Source: Microbacterium sp. lyk4-40-TSB-66 (lineage in GTDB: Bacteria; Actinomycetota; Actinomycetes; Actinomycetales; Microbacteriaceae). From it: a stretch of 64,000 nt of DNA. The number at the start of each line of letters is the position of its first letter. Positions within the stretch are counted from its first letter, which is position 1. This document shows positions 9,012 to 17,574 of this stretch, in pieces. The position numbers were made by a program, and so were the translations under genes. The notes below the pieces were generated by a model that was given only the letters and a program-made list of their open reading frames with translations, was not told the DNA's origin and ran no database searches. Location of the stretch: contig NZ_JARVRW010000010.1 in NCBI RefSeq assembly GCF_030209475.1, positions 62,001 to 126,000 of the forward strand, written 5' to 3'.

Positions 9012-9027
9012 CCCGCGTCTTCCTTCC

Positions 9028-9068
9028 GGAACGGGCGTCCTCCTCGCGAGGGCGCCCGTTCCGCTTTT
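9028..9068 (+). terminator. intrinsic terminator after rplT
   Basis: GGAACGGGCG (9028-9037) pairs perfectly with CGCCCGTTCC (9053-9062) around a 15-nt loop and is followed by gctttt. It ends the infC-rpmI-rplT transcript. Confidence 0.85.
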
Positions 9069-9176
9069 CCTCCGCTCCGGGGGGCGCGTATCGGCTCCGC
9101 GTTCGCCGAGCGCCGCATCCCGTCGGCGTCCGCGCGGCATCCGGGGTGCATGCCGGGGGAGCCATACACTGAGGGC

Positions 9177-9974
9177 GTGCTGGAGAACCCCCGTTCGCCG
9201 CGGGTGCGCGCCGTGGCCAAGTTGAGCAAGCGAGCCGCCCGTCAGGAGACCGGACTCTTCCTGCTCGAAGGCCCCCAGGCGGCGCGCGAGGCCCTCGCGT
9301 GGGCCCCCGAGACGGTGCTCGAGCTCTACGCCACCCCGAGCGCCCTCGAGAAGCACGTGGATGTGCGCGACGCCGCCGAGCAGGCGGGCGTCGACCTGCA
9401 GTACACGACCGAAGCGGTCCTGGATGCCATGGCCGACACCGTGACGCCGCAGGGCATCGTCGCGGTGGCACGGCAGGCGCCGACGGCGTTGAAAGACGTA
9501 CTCGCGGCGGGCCCGCGGCTCATCGCGATCTGCGAGGAGGTCCGCGACCCGGGCAACCTCGGCACCATCATCCGCGCCGCCGACGCGGCGGGAGCGGATG
9601 CCGTCATCCTCACCGGACGCACCGTCGATCCCTACAACCCGAAGGTCGTGCGCTCCACGACCGGGTCGCTGTTCCACCTGCCGGTGGCCGTCGATCTCGA
9701 GCTCGCCGACGTGGTCGAGCGCGTGCACGAGGCGGGTCTTCGCGTCGTCGCCGCCGACGTCGGAGGCGACGATTTCCTGGCATCCCGCGGCGTCCTCGCG
9801 GAGCCGACCGCGTGGTTGTTCGGTAACGAGGCGCGGGGTCTCGACGACGAAGCGCTCGCGCGCGCCGACGTGGCGCTACGGCTTCCCATCTACGGTCGCG
9901 CCGAGTCGCTCAACCTCGCCACGGCGGCGAGCGTGTGCCTCTACGAGACGGCTTTCGCCCAGCGGGCGCGCTGA
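9177..9974 (+). CDS. SpoU/TrmH-family rRNA 2'-O-methyltransferase
   Basis: A SAM-dependent RNA ribose methyltransferase of 265 residues. The N-terminal substrate-binding domain ([23 protein letters not shown]) is followed by the knotted SPOUT domain with the three family motifs [29 protein letters not shown] and [20 protein letters not shown]. The GTG at 9177 is preferred over the ATG at 9150 because TACACT at 9165-9170 lies 6 nt upstream (leaderless). In M. tuberculosis the gene at this position is tsnR. The exact rRNA target cannot be told from the sequence. Confidence 0.9.
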   Translation: MLENPRSPRVRAVAKLSKRAARQETGLFLLEGPQAAREALAWAPETVLELYATPSALEKHVDVRDAAEQAGVDLQYTTEAVLDAMADTVTPQGIVAVARQAPTALKDVLAAGPRLIAICEEVRDPGNLGTIIRAADAAGADAVILTGRTVDPYNPKVVRSTTGSLFHLPVAVDLELADVVERVHEAGLRVVAADVGGDDFLASRGVLAEPTAWLFGNEARGLDDEALARADVALRLPIYGRAESLNLATAASVCLYETAFAQRAR

Positions 9975-10050
9975 CAGCGGCTGTTACAGAACGGTTAAGG
10001 CGCGCGCCGGAAGGTGGTCGGCGGCGTGTCTCCCTCATAGTGTGGGGGGC

Positions 10051-10812
10051 ATGGCATCCGTTCCCCCGACGACCTCCGAGCCTCTGGTCGTCGTCTCCGA
10101 CGTCCAGAAGCACTACGGGCAGTTCCAGGCGCTCAAAGACATCGACCTCACCGTCGACCGCGGCGAGGTCGTCGTGGTCATCGGACCCTCGGGTTCGGGC
10201 AAGTCCACGCTCTGCCGCACGATCAACCGCCTCGAGACCATCACGAGCGGCACGATCACCATCGACGGCAAGGAGCTTCCCAAAGAGGGGAAGGGCCTCG
10301 CCGAGCTGCGTGCCGACGTGGGCATGGTGTTCCAGTCGTTCAACCTCTTCGCCCACCTGACGATCCTCGAGAACGTCACTCTCGGACCCCTCAAGGTCCG
10401 CAAGATGAAGAAGGCGGATGCCGAGAAGGAGGCGCGTGCGCTCCTCGATCGCGTGGGTGTCGGGCATCAGGCCGACAAGCTTCCCGCGCAGCTCTCGGGT
10501 GGTCAGCAGCAGCGCGTCGCGATCGCCCGCGCGCTGGCGATGAAGCCCAAGGTCATGCTGTTCGACGAGCCCACCTCGGCCCTCGACCCCGAGATGATCA
10601 ACGAGGTGCTGGACGTCATGGTCGGTCTCGCCAAGGACGGCATGACCATGATCGTCGTGACGCATGAGATGGGCTTCGCCCGCAAAGCCGCCAACCGCGT
10701 CGTGTTCATGGCCGACGGGCAGATCGTCGAGCAAGCGGTGCCCGAGCAGTTCTTCACCAACCCTCAGTCCGACCGGGCCAAAGACTTCCTGTCGAAGCTC
10801 ATCACCCACTGA
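10051..10812 (+). CDS. gluA: glutamate-type amino-acid ABC transporter, ATPase
   Basis: A 253-residue ABC ATPase energising the importer encoded by the next three genes. Walker A GPSGSGKST, Q-loop MVFQSFNLFAHLT, signature LSGGQQQRVAIARAL, Walker B VMLFDEPTSALD and switch His in VVTHEMGFA are all intact. The start at ATG 10051 follows CATAGT at 10036-10041. It belongs to the polar amino-acid uptake family. The glu assignment rests on resemblance of the whole set to GluABCD of Corynebacterium. Confidence 0.93.
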   Translation: MASVPPTTSEPLVVVSDVQKHYGQFQALKDIDLTVDRGEVVVVIGPSGSGKSTLCRTINRLETITSGTITIDGKELPKEGKGLAELRADVGMVFQSFNLFAHLTILENVTLGPLKVRKMKKADAEKEARALLDRVGVGHQADKLPAQLSGGQQQRVAIARALAMKPKVMLFDEPTSALDPEMINEVLDVMVGLAKDGMTMIVVTHEMGFARKAANRVVFMADGQIVEQAVPEQFFTNPQSDRAKDFLSKLITH

Positions 10813-10946
10813 CGGCATCCATCATGACGGCGACGAACGAGGAAGTTCTTCGCCGAGGCGCGAGCGTCCCCACCCCCGGGGGATCCGCCGCGCCCTTCCC
10901 CGAGACCCATCTATCCGCACAGCACACGTAACCAAGGAGACATCAC

Positions 10947-11849
10947 ATGCGTAAGACACGTTTTCTCGCCGGCGCGAGCATCGTCGCCGCCGGCCTGCTG
11001 GCCCTGACGGCCTGCAACAGCGGCACCCCCGGCGCGGCCCCCGGCGCCGAAGGCGATGGCGCCGACACCACCCAGCTGTGGGAGGTCGCCTCCGACGTCT
11101 CGCTCGACGGCAGCCCCACCTACGAGCGCATGGTCTCGGCCGACAAGGTCGTCGTCGGCGTCAAGGAAGACCAGCCCGGTCTCGGTTTCAAGGATCCGGT
11201 CAGCAACGAGCGCGGCGGCTTCGACGTCGAGATCGCGCAGTGGATCGCGGCGTCCCTCGGCTTCGACGCCGACAAGATCGAGTACAAGACGATCCCCTCG
11301 GCCAACCGCGAACAGGAGCTGGTGAACGGCAACATCGACTACTACGTCGGCACCTACTCCATCACCGACAAGCGCAAGGAGTCGATCGACTTCGCGGGTC
11401 CGTACCTGATCACCGGCCAGGGTCTGCTGGTCGCGGCCGACAACGACGACATCAACGGCCCCGACGATCTCGCGGGCAAGATCGTCTGCTCGGTGACGGG
11501 CTCGACGCCGCTGCAGCGTATCCGCGACGAGTACAGCCCCGGCGACACGGTCGAGTACGACACCTACACGCAGTGCCTCGAGCAGCTGCGAGCCGGTTCG
11601 GTCGACGCCGTGACCACCGACCAGGCCATCCTGGCCGGTTACGTGGCACAGGAGCCCGACGCGTTCAAGATCGCCGGTGACACCTTCAGTGAGGAGCGCT
11701 ACGGCGTCGGCCTCCCGAAGGGCGACACGGTGCTGAAGGACCACATCAACACCCTCTTCAACGACGGTGGCGATGTCTGGACCGCGCTGTTCGACAAGAA
11801 CCTCGCGCCCTCCGGCATCGAGGGCGAGCAGCCCACCGCCGACGAGTGA
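10947..11849 (+). CDS. gluB: glutamate-type ABC transporter substrate-binding lipoprotein
   Basis: A 300-residue lipoprotein: signal peptide MRKTRFLAGASIVAAGLLAL with lipobox LTAC (Cys23), a short Gly/Pro linker, then a family 3 solute-binding domain (VVVGVKEDQPGLGFKDP, RGGFDVEIAQWIAASLG, DYYVGTYSITDKRKESIDFA). A pair of cysteines (KIVCSV and TQCLEQL) is placed as in the GluB family and may form a disulphide. It binds the amino acid outside the membrane and delivers it to GluC/GluD. Ribosome site aaggag is 8 nt before ATG. Confidence 0.92.
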   Translation: MRKTRFLAGASIVAAGLLALTACNSGTPGAAPGAEGDGADTTQLWEVASDVSLDGSPTYERMVSADKVVVGVKEDQPGLGFKDPVSNERGGFDVEIAQWIAASLGFDADKIEYKTIPSANREQELVNGNIDYYVGTYSITDKRKESIDFAGPYLITGQGLLVAADNDDINGPDDLAGKIVCSVTGSTPLQRIRDEYSPGDTVEYDTYTQCLEQLRAGSVDAVTTDQAILAGYVAQEPDAFKIAGDTFSEERYGVGLPKGDTVLKDHINTLFNDGGDVWTALFDKNLAPSGIEGEQPTADE

Positions 11850-11912
11850 CCCGTTCGGGGGCGGCGCTCTCGCGCCGCCCCCGAAACCCGTCTTCCGAGA
11901 TAAGGACCACGC

Positions 11913-12569
11913 ATGGGTGTCATCACCGACAACCTCGACATCTGGAGCGAAGCGCTCGTTGGCACGCTCGTGCTGTTCTTCGCCGGCGGCGCCCTCGCGC
12001 TCATCCTCGGCATCATCGTCGGCGCGATGCGCGTGTCGCCGATCCCGATCGCACGCGGCGTCGGCACGTTCTACGTCAGCGCCATCCGCAACACCCCTCT
12101 GACCCTGGTGTTCTTCGCCTTCGTGTTCGCACTGCCCCCTCTGCTGGGGCTGCGCCTCACGGGTGATGTCTCGCTCACGCTCGGCATCTGCGCACTGGGC
12201 ATCTACACGGCCACCTACGTCGCCGAGGCGATCCGCTCGGGCGTCAACACCGTTCCCGTCGGCCAGGCGGAGGCGGCTCGCGCCCTGGGCTTGGGCTTCG
12301 GCCAGGTCATGACGCTCATCGTGCTGCCGCAGGCTTTCCGTTCCGTCATCCCGCCGATGATGAGCGTGTTCATCGCCCTGCTGAAGAACACCACCGTTGC
12401 CGCCGGGTTCTCGATCGTGAACCTCGGCTCCGTCCGCAACTACCTCAGTGAGCGCGGCGAGAACGCGTTCATCGTCATCCTGTGGATCATGGTCGCATTC
12501 GTCGCGCTCGTCCTGCTGCTGTCCTGGCTGCAGCGAACGCTCGAGAACCGATGGAGGGTCGCACGATGA
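11913..12569 (+). CDS. gluC: glutamate-type ABC transporter permease 1
   Basis: A 218-residue HisM-type permease with about five membrane helices. The coupling (EAA) loop EAARALGLGFGQVMTLIVLPQAFR contacts the ATPase. The ATG at 11913 follows gataagga. Its stop overlaps the gluD start (ATGA), so the two permeases are made together and presumably form a heterodimer. Confidence 0.92.
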   Translation: MGVITDNLDIWSEALVGTLVLFFAGGALALILGIIVGAMRVSPIPIARGVGTFYVSAIRNTPLTLVFFAFVFALPPLLGLRLTGDVSLTLGICALGIYTATYVAEAIRSGVNTVPVGQAEAARALGLGFGQVMTLIVLPQAFRSVIPPMMSVFIALLKNTTVAAGFSIVNLGSVRNYLSERGENAFIVILWIMVAFVALVLLLSWLQRTLENRWRVAR

Positions 12570-13459
12570 GCAGCGTCCTGTACGACGTCCCCGGCCCCCG
12601 GGCGATCGCCCGCAACCGCATCCTCGGCGCGCTCACGATCGTCGTCGTACTCGGCATCGTGGGCTTCTTCGTCTGGCGTCTCGCGGTGACCGGGCAGTTC
12701 ACCGCCCAGAAATGGTCGGCGTTCACCTACACGAACGTCTGGGTCCAGATCGGCGAGGCCACGATGCGGACGATCGCGGCGTTCCTCGTCGCGGCGGTCG
12801 GTGCGCTGGCGCTCGGCTTCGTCCTCGCGATCGGTCGCCTGTCCGACCACGCGTGGGTGCGCTGGCCCTTCACCGCGGTGATCGAGGTCTTCCGCGCCAT
12901 CCCCGTCCTGGTCTTCATGTTCCTGCTGTACTACGGCTTCCCCGTCATCGGCATCCGCATGGAGCCGTACTGGGCTGTGGTCATCGCCCTCGTCTGCTAC
13001 AACGGCTCGGTGCTCGCCGAGGTCATCCGCGCCGGTGTCGAGTCGCTGCCGCGAGGCCAGAGCGAGGCGGGCTACGCGGTCGGTCTCCGCAAGGCCGGTG
13101 TCATGCGCCTCGTGCTGCTGCCCCAGGCCATCCGCGCGATGATGCCGGTCGTCATCGCGCAGCTCGTGGTCACCTTGAAGGACACCGCACTCGGGTTCGT
13201 CATCACCTACCCAGAGCTGCTGTTCTACGCGAAGTACATCGGCGCCCAGCCGAGCGTCGGCTCGCCGATCATCCCGGCGACCATCGTGATCGGTGCGATC
13301 TACATCACGCTCTGTCTTCTGCTGTCATTCGTCGCGAACCTCGTCGAGAAGCGTCTGCGCCGATCGCCGCGCGGCGAAGTAGCCTCCGCCGTGCAGCCGC
13401 TGCAGCAGGGCGCGACCGACACCTCGCTGATCGTCGCGCAGCGCGGATCGGCCACCTGA
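12566..13459 (+). CDS. gluD: glutamate-type ABC transporter permease 2
   Basis: A 297-residue second HisM-type permease. A cytoplasmic N-terminus (MSSVLYDVPGPRAIARNRIL) is followed by six or so helices and the EAA loop SEAGYAVGLRKAGVMRLVLLP, then a Gln/Arg-rich cytoplasmic tail. It is longer than gluC, as is usual for GluD. The start is set by the 4-base overlap with gluC. Confidence 0.92.
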   Translation: MSSVLYDVPGPRAIARNRILGALTIVVVLGIVGFFVWRLAVTGQFTAQKWSAFTYTNVWVQIGEATMRTIAAFLVAAVGALALGFVLAIGRLSDHAWVRWPFTAVIEVFRAIPVLVFMFLLYYGFPVIGIRMEPYWAVVIALVCYNGSVLAEVIRAGVESLPRGQSEAGYAVGLRKAGVMRLVLLPQAIRAMMPVVIAQLVVTLKDTALGFVITYPELLFYAKYIGAQPSVGSPIIPATIVIGAIYITLCLLLSFVANLVEKRLRRSPRGEVASAVQPLQQGATDTSLIVAQRGSAT

Positions 13460-13465
13460 GTCGTC

Positions 13466-13496
13466 CCGACGGGCGGGGGGTGTCCCCGCCCGTCGG
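13466..13496 (+). terminator. intrinsic terminator ending gluABCD
   Basis: A perfect 13-bp stem CCGACGGGCGGGG / CCCCGCCCGTCGG around ggtgt. Its last base directly abuts the -10 box of pheS (13497-13502), so the operon end and the next promoter are packed without spacing. There is no U-run. Confidence 0.8.
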
Positions 13497-13502
13497 TAGA
13501 CT
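13497..13502 (+). promoter_or_regulatory. -10 box of the pheST promoter (leaderless)
   Basis: TAGACT, 8 nt before the GTG start of pheS. The -35 region is occupied by the gluD terminator stem, so no -35 consensus is visible. Confidence 0.6.
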
Positions 13503-13510
13503 CTCATCTC

Positions 13511-14551
13511 GTGTCCGACGCACCCGAGATCACCCCCGAGGCCGTCGCCTCCGCCGTCGATGCCGCCCTCGCGGCCATCGCCGCGGCCGCGACCACGGCC
13601 GAGTTGAAAGCCGCCCGCTCCGCGCACACCGGTGAGCAGTCCGCCCTCGCGCGGCTGAACGCCCAGATGCGCCAGGTCGCCCCCGACCAGAAGGCCGCCG
13701 TCGGCAAGCTCGTCGGCCAGGCCCGCGGCCAGGTGAACCAGGCCCTCACGGCCCGCGAGGCGGAACTGGCCGAGGCCGAGACCGCCGCGCAGCTCGAGGC
13801 CGAGCGCGTCGACGTGACGGCGCTGCCACAGCGCGCCCGCGTGGGGGCGCGGCATCCCATGTCCGTTCTGCAGGAGCAGGTGTCCGACATCTTCGTCGGC
13901 ATGGGGTGGGAGATCGCCGAAGGCCCCGAGCTCGAGCACGAGTGGTTCAACTTCGACGCGCTGAACTTCGACGTCGATCACCCCGCTCGGCAGATGCAGG
14001 ACACGTTCTTCGTCGACCCGGTCGCCCGTCACCTGGTGCTGCGCACGCACACCAGCCCCGTGCAGGTGCGCTCGATGCTCGAGCGCGATCTGCCCATCTA
14101 CGTGCTGTGCCCGGGCCGGGTGTACCGTACCGACGAGTTCGACGCCACGCACCTGCCGGTGTTCACGCAGTTCGAGGGCCTCGTCATCGACAAGGGCATC
14201 ACGATGGCGCACCTCAAGGGCACGCTCGACCACGCCGCGCGCGTGCTGTTCGGTCCCGAGGCCAAGACGCGCTTCCGCGCGAACTTCTTCCCCTTCACCG
14301 AGCCGAGTGCCGAGCTCGACCTCTGGCACCCGACCTTCAAGGGCGGCGCGCGCTGGATCGAGTGGGGCGGCTGCGGCATGGTGAACCCCAACGTCCTGCG
14401 GGCGGCCGGCATCGACCCCGAGGAGTACTCGGGCTTCGCCTTCGGCATGGGCATCGAGCGCACGCTCATGTTCCGCAGCGACGTGCAAGACATGCGCGAC
14501 ATGGCCGAGGGCGATGTGCGCTTCAGCGAGCAGTTCGGAATGGTGGTCTGA
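13511..14551 (+). CDS. pheS: phenylalanyl-tRNA synthetase alpha subunit
   Basis: Class II aminoacyl-tRNA synthetase catalytic subunit, 346 residues. An N-terminal coiled coil for tRNA binding (about 1-95) precedes the catalytic domain with [13 protein letters not shown], motif 2 around [23 protein letters not shown] and motif 3 [18 protein letters not shown] 13511 is the start, probably on a leaderless mRNA. The stop shares one base with the pheT start (TGATG). Confidence 0.97.
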   Translation: MSDAPEITPEAVASAVDAALAAIAAAATTAELKAARSAHTGEQSALARLNAQMRQVAPDQKAAVGKLVGQARGQVNQALTAREAELAEAETAAQLEAERVDVTALPQRARVGARHPMSVLQEQVSDIFVGMGWEIAEGPELEHEWFNFDALNFDVDHPARQMQDTFFVDPVARHLVLRTHTSPVQVRSMLERDLPIYVLCPGRVYRTDEFDATHLPVFTQFEGLVIDKGITMAHLKGTLDHAARVLFGPEAKTRFRANFFPFTEPSAELDLWHPTFKGGARWIEWGGCGMVNPNVLRAAGIDPEEYSGFAFGMGIERTLMFRSDVQDMRDMAEGDVRFSEQFGMVV

Positions 14552-17061
14552 TGCGCGTCCCGCTCTCCTGGTTGCGCGAGTACGTCGACGTACCCGCCGA
14601 GGCGACTCCCGACGACGTGCTCGAAGCGCTCGTGTCCGTCGGATTCGAAGAAGAAGACGTGCACCGCTTCGAACTCTCCGGCCCCATCGTCGTCGGTGAG
14701 GTGAAGGAGTTCACCCCCGAGCCGCAGTCCAACGGCAAGACCATCCGCTGGTGCCAGGTCGATGTGGGCGCCGAGCACGGGGGAGTGCGCGGTGTCGTGT
14801 GCGGCGCGGGCAACTTCTTCGCCGGTGACAAGGTCGTGGTGACCCTGCCCGGTTCCGTGCTGCCGGGGCCGTTCCCGATCGCCGCCCGCAAGACGTACGG
14901 CCACGTGTCCGACGGCATGATCGCGTCGGCGAAGGAGCTGGGGCTCGGCAGCGAGCACTCCGGCATCCTGCGTCTGATCGACCTCGGGATCGACGCGCCG
15001 GTCGGAACGGATGCCATCGCGCTGCTCGGGCTCGACGACCTCGCCGTCGAGATCAACGTCACACCCGACCGCGGCTACGCCCTCTCGCTGCGCGGCGTCG
15101 CCCGCGAATACTCGCACGCGACGGGCGCGGCCTTCCGCGACCCCGGGACCGGCCACGACGACGCCGTCGCCCGCACGCCGCAGGGCTTCCCGATCACGGT
15201 CGACGACACGGCACCCATCCGCGGCCGCGCGGGCGCGACGGAGTTCGTCGCCCGCATCGTGCGCGACGTCGACCCCTCGCGTCCGACTCCGCCGTGGATG
15301 ATCACGCGCCTGTCGCTCGCCGGCATCCGTTCGCTCGGTGTGCTGATCGACATCACCAACTACGTCATGCTCGAGCTCGGTCAGCCCATCCACGGCTACG
15401 ACCTCGACCGGCTGCAGGGCGGCATCACCGTGCGCCGCGCGGAGCAGGGCGAGAAGCTCGAGACCCTCGACGGCCAGGTGCGCACGCTCAACGCCGAAGA
15501 CCTGCTCATCACCGACGAGTCCGGTCCGATCGGTCTCGCCGGCGTCATGGGTGGTGGTCCCACCGAGATGAGCGATGCGACGCGCAACGTCCTCATCGAG
15601 GCGGCGACCTTCGACCAGGTGTCGATCGCCCGTACCGCCCGTCGGCACAAGCTGCCGTCGGAGGCCTCGCGTCGCTTCGAGCGCGGTGTCGACCCGCTCG
15701 TGCCGTACGTCGCCGCCGAACGCGTCGCATCGCTGATGGTCGAGCTCGCCGGCGGCACGCTCGACACCGAACTCGGCGGATCCCTGTCGTCGACCTACCG
15801 GCGCGAGCCCATCACGCTGCCCGCGGGCTTCGTGTCGGGACTGATCGGCGTCGACTACACCGACGACGAGACCGTCTCGGCGCTGCGCCTCATCGGCTGC
15901 TCCGTCGAACCGCACGACGCCGGCTGGGCCGTGACCGCGCCGTCGTGGCGCCACGACCTGACCGACAAGTGGACGCTCGCCGAAGAGGTGGCCCGCATCG
16001 AGGGCTACGACCGCATCCCCTCGGTGCTCCCCACCCCGCCGTCGGGCCGCGGCCTGACCGCCGCGCAGCAGGGCCGCCGACGCGTCTCGAACGCCCTCGC
16101 CTCGGCCGGGTACGTCGAGACCCCGTCGTTCCCCTTCACCACCGAGGAGCAGAACGCGCTGCACGGCTCTCCGTCGGGCGACAGGCTGCCGAGCGTGAAA
16201 CTCGCCAACCCGCTCGACGGGCTGTCGCCGTTCCTCCGCCGCTCGCTCGTGCCGGCCCTTCTGCAGGTCGCGCACCGCAACGTCTCGCGCGGCATCGTCG
16301 ACCTGGCCCTGTTCGAGGTCGGCACGGTGTTCCTGCCCAAGCCCGGCGTGCAGTACGGCACCGCGTCGGTGCCGCCCCTGGCGGTGCGTCCGGATGCCGC
16401 AACCCTCACCGCGCTCGACGCCTCGATCCCGCCGCAGCGCCGCCACATCGCCGTGCTGCTGGCCGGTCACACGGTGCCGAAGCAGCCCGGGCAGCCGGCC
16501 GTGGCCGCCGACCTCGCCGACGCCGTCGACGCCGTGCGCGTACTGACGGCCGCCGCAGGCCTCGACATCGAACTCGTGCAGGCGCAGCGCGCCGCCCTGC
16601 ACCCCGGGCGGACCGCCCGCGTGCTCGCGGCGGGACACGACATCGGCTATGTCGGAGAGCTGCTGCCCGCGGTCGCCGCCGGGGCCGACCTGCCGGGCCG
16701 CGTGCTCGTCGCCGAGCTCGACCTCGATGCGATGCTCGACCTCGCGCAGGCTCGCGTGGTCGCCGCCTCGCTCTCGGGCTTCCCGGCGGCGACGCAGGAC
16801 GTCTCGCTCACCGTGCCGCTCGACGTGGCCGCCGGTGCCGTGCGCGCGGCGCTCCTCGAGGGCGGCGCACCGCTCCTCGAGGGCGCGCGCCTGGTCGACG
16901 ACTATCGCGGCCCCGGGCTCGCCGAGGGCTCGAAGAGCCTGACGTTCGCACTGCGCTTCCGCGCGGCCGACCGCACGCTCACCGCGGCCGAGGCGACGGA
17001 CGCCAAGCTCGCCGGCGTCGCCGTGGCCGCAGAGCGTTTCGGCGCCGCGATCCGCGACTGA
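14551..17061 (+). CDS. pheT: phenylalanyl-tRNA synthetase beta subunit
   Basis: An 836-residue partner of PheS in the alpha2-beta2 enzyme. Order of domains: N-terminal [17 protein letters not shown]-fold tRNA-binding domain at about 45-150 (IVVGEVKEFTPEP), the B3/B4 editing domain (DITNYVMLELGQPIHGYDLDRL), the B5 domain, an inactive catalytic-like core and a C-terminal ferredoxin-fold anticodon-binding domain (LSGFPAATQDVSLTVPLDVA). It is of usual family length and intact. Confidence 0.97.
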   Translation: MRVPLSWLREYVDVPAEATPDDVLEALVSVGFEEEDVHRFELSGPIVVGEVKEFTPEPQSNGKTIRWCQVDVGAEHGGVRGVVCGAGNFFAGDKVVVTLPGSVLPGPFPIAARKTYGHVSDGMIASAKELGLGSEHSGILRLIDLGIDAPVGTDAIALLGLDDLAVEINVTPDRGYALSLRGVAREYSHATGAAFRDPGTGHDDAVARTPQGFPITVDDTAPIRGRAGATEFVARIVRDVDPSRPTPPWMITRLSLAGIRSLGVLIDITNYVMLELGQPIHGYDLDRLQGGITVRRAEQGEKLETLDGQVRTLNAEDLLITDESGPIGLAGVMGGGPTEMSDATRNVLIEAATFDQVSIARTARRHKLPSEASRRFERGVDPLVPYVAAERVASLMVELAGGTLDTELGGSLSSTYRREPITLPAGFVSGLIGVDYTDDETVSALRLIGCSVEPHDAGWAVTAPSWRHDLTDKWTLAEEVARIEGYDRIPSVLPTPPSGRGLTAAQQGRRRVSNALASAGYVETPSFPFTTEEQNALHGSPSGDRLPSVKLANPLDGLSPFLRRSLVPALLQVAHRNVSRGIVDLALFEVGTVFLPKPGVQYGTASVPPLAVRPDAATLTALDASIPPQRRHIAVLLAGHTVPKQPGQPAVAADLADAVDAVRVLTAAAGLDIELVQAQRAALHPGRTARVLAAGHDIGYVGELLPAVAAGADLPGRVLVAELDLDAMLDLAQARVVAASLSGFPAATQDVSLTVPLDVAAGAVRAALLEGGAPLLEGARLVDDYRGPGLAEGSKSLTFALRFRAADRTLTAAEATDAKLAGVAVAAERFGAAIRD

Positions 17062-17070
17062 ACGCTCCCT

Positions 17071-17107
17071 CCGAAGCGCCGCCGGCTCCCGCCGCGCGGC
17101 GCTTCGG
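17071..17107 (+). terminator. hairpin terminator after pheT
   Basis: Perfect 12-bp arms CCGAAGCGCCGC (17071-17082) and GCGGCGCTTCGG (17096-17107). There is no T-run after it. The right arm is also the first 12 bases of the 43-bp tandem repeat that follows. Confidence 0.7.
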
Positions 17108-17181
17108 TGTTCGCGGGCGGGGAGACCCGACCCTCCGTGCGGCGCTTCGGCTTTCGCGGGCGGGGAGACCCGACCCGTCGT
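17096..17181. repeat. 43-bp tandem repeat, two copies
   Basis: Copies 17096-17138 and 17139-17181 both contain GCGGCGCTTCGG, then GCGGGCGGGGAGACCCGACC, differing at a few positions. A degenerate third start follows at 17182. The repeats begin inside the pheT terminator. From 17182 to about 17384 there is only GC-rich sequence with no gene that I can support. Confidence 0.75.
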
Positions 17182-17384
17182 GCGGCGCGTCCGAGGTCTG
17201 GGCGCTCGGCGCCTGGGCGGCGCCTCAACCTCGATCCGCGCGGGCGTCGTGCCCGGGTTCAGTGGGCCGGCGCCCGAATCCCCGCCCGCACGACGCAACG
17301 GTGACGGCGCCCCGCCCCGTCCGCCGCCCGCGCCTCGCGGATCACCGCGCCCGCGCCGATTTGCCCGTCCGCCCGCGGGGCGGC

Positions 17385-17574
17385 TACCCTCGCCACATGT
17401 CGTCGATCACCGTGCGCCCCGAGGAGCTCTTCGTGAGCGCCGGTGGCGAGCGTCGACGTCGGGTCACGCGCCGACTCTCGGCGACCTCGTAAACCCGCCG
17501 ACGGTCGGGCATGCGGGCGTCGCCGCTCCGGTTCACGCTGATTCAGCACACGCCCCGACTCCTAAGGTAGAAAC
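17385..17574 (+). promoter_or_regulatory. argC upstream regulatory region with two -10 boxes
   Basis: TACCCT at 17385-17390 precedes the leader ORF by 6 nt. TAAGGT at 17563-17568 precedes the argC ATG by 6 nt, so argC may also be transcribed as a leaderless mRNA from its own promoter. Between them lie the 31-codon leader and a nested hairpin: CCCGC (17494-17498) with GCGGG (17513-17517), enclosing CCGA-CGG-TCGG. No clear ArgR box was recognised by eye. Confidence 0.5.
17397..17492 (+). CDS. Arg-rich leader peptide upstream of the arg operon (putative)
   Basis: A 31-codon ORF starting MSSITVRPEELFVSAGG and ending with a stretch containing four consecutive Arg codons (cgt cga cgt cgg) followed two codons later by two more (cgc cga), then LSATS and TAA at 17490-17492. 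Its ATG is 6 nt after a TACCCT -10 box, the spacing seen for leaderless genes across this window. Its stop is 82 nt before argC. Clustered cognate codons just ahead of a biosynthetic operon are typical of attenuation leader peptides. No terminator with a U-run is visible, so a role in attenuation is inference, and it could simply be a small protein. Confidence 0.5.
   Translation: MSSITVRPEELFVSAGGERRRRVTRRLSATS

Noticed and set aside
13497..13511. Phe-rich attenuator leader for pheST
   Set aside because: There are only 8 nt between the -10 box and the GTG, so there is no space for a leader ORF.
14098..17298. 1066-codon minus-strand frame opposite pheT
   Set aside because: Pure shadow of pheS/pheT; composition (runs of Arg, Gly, Val, Asp) is that of reversed high-GC codons.
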